From Pseudomonadota bacterium (GTDB lineage Bacteria > Pseudomonadota > Alphaproteobacteria > Rhizobiales > Hyphomicrobiaceae), in assembly GCA_023416575.1 (NCBI GenBank), contig JAEZHL010000122.1:1-11540 (forward strand): a stretch of DNA of 11,540 nucleotides. The letters run 5' to 3'. Under the pieces are notes generated by a model, which was not told the origin of the DNA, searched no databases, and worked only from the letters and a program-made list of their open reading frames with translations. A program made the position numbers and the translations under genes. This document shows, one piece after another, positions 6,292 through 11,540 of this stretch (its first letter is position 1; each line of letters begins with the position of its first letter).

Positions 6292-7005
6292 GTGCTCAAA
6301 GCCGAAAGCCGCGACAAGCTCAAGTCCGTCAGCACAGCCACGATCTGCACGGCTCTGTTCAAGCGGGGACTGAGAAACCAGTTCATCCAGGATGTGCGGC
6401 CGCTTAATCCGGATCTGCCGAACATGGTCGGCGAGGCCTTCACGTTGCGCTATATCCCGGCGCGCGAGGACCTCAATCCGATAGCAGTTTTCCAGGACCG
6501 CTCGCATCCCCAGCGGAAGGCGATCGAGGATTGCCCGCCCGGCGCGGTCATGGTCATCGACAGCCGCAAGGATGCGCGCGCAGCGTCTGCGGGATCGATC
6601 CTCGTCACGCGTTTGATGGTCCGCGGTGTCGCCGGGATCGTCACGGATGGTGGCTTCCGGGATTCGCCGGAGATCGCGCGGCTCGGCATCCCCGCCTATC
6701 ATCAGCGTCCGTCGGCTCCCACCAACCTGACGATACACCAAGCGGTCGACATCAATGTTCCGATCGGCTGTGGCGATGCACCGGTCTGGCCGGGCGATGT
6801 GATCGTCGGTGATGGCGAGGGCGTGGTCGTCATTCCCGCCCATCTTGCCGATGAGATCGCGGCAGAGGCGGCCGAAATGACCGCCTTCGAGGATTTCGTC
6901 ACCGAGCAGGTGCAGGAGGGGCGCTCAATACTGGGGCTTTACCCGGCCACTGACGAGAGAGCCAAATCTGATTTTGCGGCCTGGCGGAAGGCACGCGGCC
7001 GCTAA
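6292..7005 (+). CDS. RraA/HMG-aldolase-like protein (often annotated 'ribonuclease activity regulator RraA'); possible class II pyruvate aldolase
   Basis: A 237-aa member of the RraA fold, which includes the RNase E inhibitor RraA and the divalent-metal 4-hydroxy-4-methyl-2-oxoglutarate/4-carboxy-4-hydroxy-2-oxoadipate aldolases. The core AASAGSILVTRLMVRGVAGIVTDGGFRD spans 97-124. R123-D124 correspond to the substrate- and metal-binding Arg-Asp of the aldolases. The acidic residue often found in the loop before the helix (G-E-x-x in many members) is Ser102 here. PVWPGDVIVGDGEGVVVIP (164-182) is the second typical motif. It starts at GTG, 30 nt after uxuA, and ends the operon. Location beside mannonate dehydratase favours a catabolic role on KDG or a related 2-keto acid over RNA turnover, but this is inference. 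The family call is firm; the substrate is unknown. Confidence 0.85.
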   Translation: MLKAESRDKLKSVSTATICTALFKRGLRNQFIQDVRPLNPDLPNMVGEAFTLRYIPAREDLNPIAVFQDRSHPQRKAIEDCPPGAVMVIDSRKDARAASAGSILVTRLMVRGVAGIVTDGGFRDSPEIARLGIPAYHQRPSAPTNLTIHQAVDINVPIGCGDAPVWPGDVIVGDGEGVVVIPAHLADEIAAEAAEMTAFEDFVTEQVQEGRSILGLYPATDERAKSDFAAWRKARGR

Positions 7006-8987
7006 GCACCGCGCGCGGCGTGGCGACGCTTCAACTCCTCGAACGTCACCACCTCGCCCGCAATGGCGCTGGCGACCACAGTGGAGGGGCTTGCGAGCCA
7101 CACGCCGCCTGGTCCGCCCCGGCCGGGGAAGTTGCGGTTGATCGCGCTGATCGTCACCTGGTCGGCGGCGGTCGACACCCCCGGCCCGCATTGTCCGCAG
7201 GCGCCGCATGCGGGGTTGAGCATCTCGGCGCCCATCGCGGCGAAGGTCTCCAGATACCCCTTCGCGGCGCAATAATCGCGCACGTCGGTCGTGCCGTATT
7301 GCAAGTAGAGCTTGACGCGCGGATCGACCGTCAGCCCGTGGGTATAAGCCCAGTGCAGGACCTCGTGATAGGCATCGAAGTCATCGCGCTTGCCCGCGGT
7401 GCAGGAGCCGCCGTAGGCGATGTCGATCCGCACGGGAGCGTCGATGGCGTCGGCAGCAAGTCCGTTCCCCGGATCACCGGGCGCGGCGAGCATCGGACCC
7501 ACCGCCCCGACATCGACGACGATCTCGGCGGCATAGGTTGCGCCTTCGTCGGAGCACATCCAAGGCTCGATCTCGAAGTCGATCCCGCGCCGCTCCTTCA
7601 GGAATGCGACGGTCTGGGCATCGGGCGCGACGATGCCGGTGAGGCCGCCCAGTTCGGCCACCATGTTGGTCATGGTGGCGCGCTCGTCGACACTCATGCT
7701 TGCGACGGCGCTGCCGCAGTACTCGAAGACCTTGCCGAGACCGAACCCTTTGCGGATCTCCGGCAGCGCCAGAAGATGCAGCACGAGGTCCTTCGCGCTG
7801 ACCCCCAGGCGGCGATCGCCTTCGAGCCTGATCCTGAGCGTCTCGGGCACGGTGATCCGGCAGGCGCTGGTCATGAAGGCATTGGCCATGTCGGTCGTGC
7901 CGACGCCGTAGGCCAGACACCCCAACGCTCCCGAATGCGGCGTATGGGAGTCCGTTCCCACGATCAGCTGGCCGGGCAGCGCATAACGCTCGGCCACCAT
8001 GGCATGCGAGATGCCCTCCGACCCTTCTTCACCCTCGAGATAGCCGTGGTTGCGCAACGCATAATCGGCGGCGAAGCGGCGATGAGCCTGTGAGAGATCC
8101 TTCACCCCGCCCAGCAGATTGCCTCGCACATGAGTCGGGCTGCGATGGGCGTAGGAGAGGTGGTCCTCGAACAGCACGATGGAGCCCGGATCATCGAGCG
8201 CGAGCGGCTGGCCGAAACGGGCGTGCAGCATGTGCGCGGCCATGCCCGTGTAGTATTCGTGTATGAAGCGCAGATCAGCGCGCACGAAGCCGCCTGTGCC
8301 GGGGCTCAGATCCCAAGGAAGGCTCGCGACCTCGAGCGCGTGGCGTTCGATGATCTTCTGCACCAGCGTGCGCGGGCGTCCGTCCTCTCCGGCGGCTCGC
8401 GGCTTCAGCCCGCGCAGATGCGCCTGACCATAGGCCAGCAGTCCGCCGGCACGCAAAATCGCGGCGGCCAGACGTTCGCGGCCCTGCAAAAGGTCTTCGA
8501 GGGGAATCTCCTCGCCCGCGCGGATGCGATCGATCAGCCCGAAATCAGTCGAGGTGAAGAGCCCGACGTTGTCGCAGTTCTGCCGGTAGATGCGCTCGAA
8601 ACTCTCGGCAATGATGAGCCGCACCCCCGCCGCCTGCTCGGCCACCGGGCTGTGCTCGCGCGAGGAGCCCTTGCCGTAGCGCTTGCCGCCAACCAGCACC
8701 GTTATTCCCGCGGCTTTCAACGCCCCGCGCACGATTGGCAGGCGGTCTCCCGCCTTGAAGCCGATGTGCGCGACCTCGCCGAGGCGTTCGTCGAAGGCCA
8801 GCAGCGTGGGGAGTGGCGTGATCTCGTCGGTCGAGATGTCGTCACGCAGCGGTCCCGCATCGCTGAGGCTCAGCGCCGCTCCTTGGAGCTGCCGTTCTAC
8901 GAGCGCTGGATCCTTGGAGAGGAACAGGATGTTCGGGCGGAAGGTGAGCCGGGCTTGCGTCATTCGTTCTGGCTGATGTTCACGCAT
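7002..8987 (-). CDS. Aconitase/isopropylmalate isomerase-superfamily hydro-lyase, swivel domain fused before the [4Fe-4S] catalytic domain
   Basis: A 661-aa fusion. Residues 45-190 are a LeuD-like swivel domain, with DDISTDEITPLP (49-60) and the substrate loop GKRYGKGSSREHSPVAEQ (101-118). Residues 210-661 are a LeuC/aconitase catalytic domain, with FEDHLSYAHRS (273-283), VGTDSHTPHSGALG (343-356), YGVGTTDMANAF (360-371), MTNMVAELGG (439-448), YGGSCT (525-530), NPACGACGQCGPG (591-603) and INRNFPGRGG (616-625). Cluster ligands would be C529, C594 and C597, and C600 is an extra nearby cysteine. All catalytic motifs look intact. The order (domain 4, then 1-2-3) recalls AcnB without its HEAT-like domain and differs from AcnA. 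It should isomerise or hydrate a hydroxy di- or tricarboxylate, but the substrate is unknown. No clear Shine-Dalgarno precedes 8987, and the ATG at 8963 is an alternative start. Its 3' end overlaps the convergent RraA-like gene by 4 nt. Confidence 0.9.
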   Translation of the reverse strand: MREHQPERMTQARLTFRPNILFLSKDPALVERQLQGAALSLSDAGPLRDDISTDEITPLPTLLAFDERLGEVAHIGFKAGDRLPIVRGALKAAGITVLVGGKRYGKGSSREHSPVAEQAAGVRLIIAESFERIYRQNCDNVGLFTSTDFGLIDRIRAGEEIPLEDLLQGRERLAAAILRAGGLLAYGQAHLRGLKPRAAGEDGRPRTLVQKIIERHALEVASLPWDLSPGTGGFVRADLRFIHEYYTGMAAHMLHARFGQPLALDDPGSIVLFEDHLSYAHRSPTHVRGNLLGGVKDLSQAHRRFAADYALRNHGYLEGEEGSEGISHAMVAERYALPGQLIVGTDSHTPHSGALGCLAYGVGTTDMANAFMTSACRITVPETLRIRLEGDRRLGVSAKDLVLHLLALPEIRKGFGLGKVFEYCGSAVASMSVDERATMTNMVAELGGLTGIVAPDAQTVAFLKERRGIDFEIEPWMCSDEGATYAAEIVVDVGAVGPMLAAPGDPGNGLAADAIDAPVRIDIAYGGSCTAGKRDDFDAYHEVLHWAYTHGLTVDPRVKLYLQYGTTDVRDYCAAKGYLETFAAMGAEMLNPACGACGQCGPGVSTAADQVTISAINRNFPGRGGPGGVWLASPSTVVASAIAGEVVTFEELKRRHAARGA

Positions 8988-9298
8988 GGATGATCAGGGC
9001 GATCCCGCCGCCGAACATGGCGCGACGTTGTGCTGCTGGACGTGGTCAGATACTTGGATGAAGTAGGGAGCGCAATCGTGCAGATCCGCTCGATGTTGCG
9101 CATCCGAGCCCCGCAGTGGAGCCGGAGACTCGGCCAACATCTGTCGCCAAATTGAGCAGCGCTCGATCCCGCCTATTTCTGCGACAAGCTCAAGTCTGTC
9201 TTGCAGCAAGTCTGCCCCCCAGGATTTGACCCTCGTGTGCATGAGTGCTAACCGCTTGCGCTAGTTAATTCTACGTCTGAGCCCGTGGGGGGATAAAT
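8988..9298. other. Intergenic stretch without a convincing gene, between divergent aconitase-like and ABC receptor genes
   Basis: Both neighbouring genes read outward, so their promoters should lie here, but I find no clear -35/-10 pair. The longest open frame (9242-8994, minus, 82 codons) has a mixed composition, no Shine-Dalgarno that I can see, and no family I recognise. Minus-strand frames near 9030-8980 end in a Gly-Gly-Gly-rich C-terminus that runs into the aconitase-like start, which could be a decayed gene end. The stretch also holds a 16-nt copy of sequence from the RraA-like gene (9181-9196). A decayed remnant is possible but unproven. Confidence 0.4.
9181..9200 (+). repeat. Short direct repeat of the 5' part of the RraA-like gene (other copy 6311-6330)
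   Basis: GCGACAAGCTCAAGTC is identical at 6311-6326 and 9181-9196, and the match extends to 19 of 20 bases. In both copies one frame reads Asp-Lys-Leu-Lys-Ser-Val. The similarity ends on both sides, so this may be chance or the last trace of an old duplication. Confidence 0.4.
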
Positions 9299-10873
9299 AT
9301 GAAAAGACGTGACCTTCTTAAGGGTGCAGTCGCGGCCAGCGCTGCACTGGCCCTGCCGTCCTATGCACGGGCCTCGCGCGGTGCGGCTTCTGTCCTGAAG
9401 TTCGTGCCCGCCTCTGCCCCGGCAGTGCTTGACCCCATCACCAACACCGCGGCTGCCACGCGCGCGCACGGCTACATGGTTTTCGACACGCTGTACGGCA
9501 TGGATGAAAACTACCAGCCGCACCCCCAGATGGTGGAAGGTCACACCGTTTCGGACGACAAGAAGACGTGGGTGCTTAAACTGCGCGAGGGTCTGAAGTT
9601 CCACGACGGCGAGCCGGTTCTGGCGCGCGACGCGGTGGCCTCGATCAAGCGCTGGATGAAGCGCGACACCTTCGGCGCCGGTTTGCAGGGTGCCACGGAC
9701 GAGCTCAGCGCGATCTCCGACCGCGAGATCCAGTTCCGCCTGAAGAAGCCGTTCGCGCTCTTGCCGGCAGCACTTGGCAAGGTCGGCTCGTTCATGCCTG
9801 CGATCATGCCCGAGCGCCTGGCCGCAACGGATCCCACCAAGCCGGTCAGCGAGATCATCGGCTCGGGCCCGTTCCAATTCCTGGCCAACGAGTTCAACCC
9901 CGGCGCATTTGTGGCCTACAAGCGATTCGCGGGCTACGTTCCGCGCAAGGATGGCCCGTCTGGTCACAGCTCGGGCCCGAAGGTCGCTCATTTTGATCGT
10001 GTCGAATGGCACATCATCCCCGACCCCGCGACCGCGCTCGCTGCCATTCAGTCGGGTGAGATGCACTGGTGGGAGCGTCCGCTGCCGGACTTCCTGCCGA
10101 TGTTCGAGAACCACCCCGACCTGCAGGTCGTGCCTTCCGCCGGGCAGGTCATGTTCCTGCGGCTCAACCACCTCACCGAGCCGTTCAACAACCCCAAGAT
10201 TCGTCAGATCCTGCTGTCCTGCATCGATCAGACGGCGATCATGCAGGCCGTCGGCGGTTCGGGCCGCTGGGCGGCCAACCTGGGCATCTACAACGGCTCC
10301 ATGCGCAACGACGCCGGGATGGAAAAGCTCGCCGCGCGCAAGGACTGGGATAATGTGAAGGCCGAGCTGAAGGCGGCGGGATACAACAACGAGCGCGTCG
10401 TGATGCTCGTTGCGACCGACCTGCCGGCGTTCCTGGCCGCGAGCCAGGTTGGCGCTGACATCTTCCGCAAAATGGGCCTCAACGTCGACTTCCAGACCAT
10501 GGACTGGGCGACCGCCTCGCAGCGCCGCGCGAGCAAGGAGCCGCTGGATAAGGGCGGCTGGAGCTGCTTCTTCGTTGCGGGCGACTCCGACTACTTCCTC
10601 GACCAGGCCTCGAACTTCTTCGTCCGCGGCGCGGGCCAAAAGAGCTGGTTCGGCTGGCCGACGAGCGAGCGCCTCGAAGAGCTCAACACGAAGTGGTTCG
10701 ATGCGACCACCTCGGAAGAGCAGCTCGCCATCGCGCGTGAGATCCAGCTGCAGGCCTGGGAAGACGTCCCCTACATCCCGTGCGGCGAGCTCGAGGGCCC
10801 AGGCATTGCGTCCAAGAAGCTGACCGGGTTCCGTCCGGGCTTTGCCAAGCTGTTCGACGTGCGTCCGGCCTGA
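9299..10873 (+). CDS. ABC transporter substrate-binding protein, family 5 (peptide/nickel/oligosaccharide type), with a Tat-like signal
   Basis: Periplasmic receptor (524 aa) of a DppABCDF-type importer. The N-terminus MKRRDLLKGAVAASAALALP has a twin-arginine motif at residues 3-4 (RRDLLK) followed by an alanine-rich hydrophobic stretch; cleavage is likely after ARA (23-25). SBP_bac_5 features include LDPITNTAAATRAHGYMVFDTLYG (44-67), the WVLKLREGLKFHDGEPV signature (91-107) with the following DAVASIKRW, and the C-terminal FRPGFAKLFDVRPA typical of the family. The length is normal. A G-run (GGGGGGAT, 9287-9294) lies just before the ATG and is the likely ribosome binding site. The next gene is a DppB-like permease, which supports the assignment. 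Family 5 receptors bind peptides, nickel, opines, sugars and other solutes, so the ligand is unknown. Regulation is not evident. Confidence 0.93.
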   Translation: MKRRDLLKGAVAASAALALPSYARASRGAASVLKFVPASAPAVLDPITNTAAATRAHGYMVFDTLYGMDENYQPHPQMVEGHTVSDDKKTWVLKLREGLKFHDGEPVLARDAVASIKRWMKRDTFGAGLQGATDELSAISDREIQFRLKKPFALLPAALGKVGSFMPAIMPERLAATDPTKPVSEIIGSGPFQFLANEFNPGAFVAYKRFAGYVPRKDGPSGHSSGPKVAHFDRVEWHIIPDPATALAAIQSGEMHWWERPLPDFLPMFENHPDLQVVPSAGQVMFLRLNHLTEPFNNPKIRQILLSCIDQTAIMQAVGGSGRWAANLGIYNGSMRNDAGMEKLAARKDWDNVKAELKAAGYNNERVVMLVATDLPAFLAASQVGADIFRKMGLNVDFQTMDWATASQRRASKEPLDKGGWSCFFVAGDSDYFLDQASNFFVRGAGQKSWFGWPTSERLEELNTKWFDATTSEEQLAIAREIQLQAWEDVPYIPCGELEGPGIASKKLTGFRPGFAKLFDVRPA

Positions 10874-10890
10874 TCGGATCAAGGCTTATC

Positions 10891-10919
10891 GCGTCGCCCG
10901 CCCCACAGGCGGGCGACGC
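10891..10919 (+). terminator. Strong intergenic stem-loop after the ABC receptor gene (attenuator or mRNA-stabilising hairpin)
   Basis: GCGTCGCCCGCC (10891-10902) and GGCGGGCGACGC (10908-10919) form a perfect 12-bp stem with a 5-nt CCACA loop. No T-run follows, so full rho-independent termination is unlikely. Between a receptor and its permease, such hairpins commonly protect the receptor mRNA or allow partial read-through, giving more receptor than permease. Confidence 0.75.
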
Positions 10920-10951
10920 ATTCATGACGCCGCGCCTGCATCGGTCCCGCC

Positions 10952-11540
10952 ATGCCAAGTTACATCCTCCGCCGCTGCTTCGCGACGCTGCCCGTGATCC
11001 TCGTGGTGGCTATTTTCGTTTTCAGCCTCCTCTACATCGCTCCGGGCGACCCGGCGCTGATCATCGCGGGTGATCAAGCGACTCCCGAAGTCGTGGAGCG
11101 CGTGCGGCAGTCGCTCGGGCTCGACCGGCCGTTCTTCGTGCGGTTCTTCGAGTGGGGGCTGAACATTCTCCAGGGCGATCTGGGTCGCTCGGCGCTGAGC
11201 GGTAAGCCGGTGACGGAATTGATCGCGCAGCGGCTGGAGCCCACGCTCTCCCTCATGGCGCTGACACTCGTGCTGTCGGTCGGGATTGCTGTCCCGCTCG
11301 GCGTCGCTGCGGCTTGGGCGCGGGGATCGCTGTTCGATCGCTTTGCGATGATCTTCTGCGTGGCGGGCTTTTCGCTACCCCTGTTCGTCACAGGCTATCT
11401 GCTCGCCTACATTATCGGGCTGAAGTTGGGCTGGCTGCCGGTGCAGGGCTATACCCCACTCGAGAAGGGCGTGGTGCCCTGGCTGAGAAGTCTCATTTTG
11501 CCCGCCTCGGCCCTGGCGGTGGTCTATGTGGCACTGATCA
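10952..11540 (+). CDS. ABC transporter permease, DppB/OppB family, truncated by the window end
   Basis: The first 196 residues of an inner-membrane permease of the peptide/nickel type; the frame stays open to the window edge. It starts MPSYILRRCFATLPVILVVAI with TM1 at about 9-30, followed by the family-typical PGDPA (31-35), LGLDRPFFVRFFEW (56-69), NILQGDLGRS (71-80) and VTELIAQRLEPTLSLM (87-102). Further membrane segments lie at about 100-122, 131-157 and 180-196. The EAA-type loop that contacts the ATPase would lie beyond the window. The ATG at 10952 is chosen from the conserved N-terminus, although no good Shine-Dalgarno is visible. It lies 78 nt after the receptor gene, across the stem-loop. 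The remaining permease and ATPase genes are expected downstream. Confidence 0.92.
   Translation, partial: MPSYILRRCFATLPVILVVAIFVFSLLYIAPGDPALIIAGDQATPEVVERVRQSLGLDRPFFVRFFEWGLNILQGDLGRSALSGKPVTELIAQRLEPTLSLMALTLVLSVGIAVPLGVAAAWARGSLFDRFAMIFCVAGFSLPLFVTGYLLAYIIGLKLGWLPVQGYTPLEKGVVPWLRSLILPASALAVVYVALI

Noticed and set aside
7020..8993. Long plus-strand frames (357 and 287 codons) opposite the aconitase-like gene
   Set aside because: They lie antisense to an enzyme with complete catalytic motifs and show no motif of their own.
8994..9242. An 82-codon minus-strand frame as a real gene
   Set aside because: No recognisable family, no Shine-Dalgarno seen, and mixed composition. Kept only as part of the intergenic description.
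9248..10882. A 544-codon open frame on the minus strand opposite the ABC receptor
   Set aside because: It is an exact mirror of a clearly recognisable family 5 receptor. Its translation is rich in Arg, Val, Gly and His without any family motif, as expected from antisense of high-GC coding DNA.
1..11540. CRISPR arrays, insertion sequences, tRNA or rRNA genes
   Set aside because: I saw no regularly spaced repeats, transposase motifs, terminal inverted repeats, or tRNA/rRNA-like sequences.

Overview
The window is GC-rich, densely packed bacterial DNA. Codon use and gene content (Mo-hydroxylase/Cox-like subunits, a TRAP transporter, an FCD-type GntR regulator, dipeptide-type ABC genes) suggest an alphaproteobacterium, probably of the Hyphomicrobiales/Rhizobiales. 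That placement is inferred from style only; there is no rRNA or marker gene here.

Layout. (1) Positions 1-1313, plus strand: the end of a molybdenum-hydroxylase operon, with the FAD-binding medium subunit (CoxM-like) followed by a CoxG-like SRPBCC protein. (2) 1354-2100, minus strand: an FCD-family GntR regulator, convergent to coxG and divergent from the next operon. (3) 2169-7005, plus strand: dctP-dctQ-dctM (TRAP transporter), uxuA (mannonate dehydratase) and an RraA/HMG-aldolase-like gene. (4) 7002-8987, minus strand: a 661-residue aconitase-superfamily protein with the swivel (LeuD-like) domain placed before the Fe-S catalytic (LeuC-like) domain. It meets the RraA-like gene tail to tail with a 4-nt overlap. 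(5) 8988-9298: an intergenic stretch with no convincing gene. (6) 9299-11540, plus strand: the start of a peptide/nickel-type ABC importer, with a family 5 substrate-binding protein, a strong intergenic stem-loop, then a DppB-like permease cut by the window edge.

How they fit. The core is a sugar-acid uptake and breakdown unit. A Tat-exported DctP captures an acid, probably a hexuronate or aldonate, and DctQM imports it with sodium. UxuA dehydrates D-mannonate to 2-keto-3-deoxygluconate (KDG). The RraA-like protein keeps the Arg-Asp pair of class II pyruvate aldolases, so it could act on KDG or a related 2-keto acid. The GntR regulator probably controls the unit through a 14-bp perfect palindrome (2097-2110) that lies on both predicted divergent promoters and covers the regulator's own start codon.

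The substrate preferences, the aldolase role and the target of the aconitase-like enzyme are inferences. No UxuB, KDG kinase or KDPG aldolase is visible in the window.
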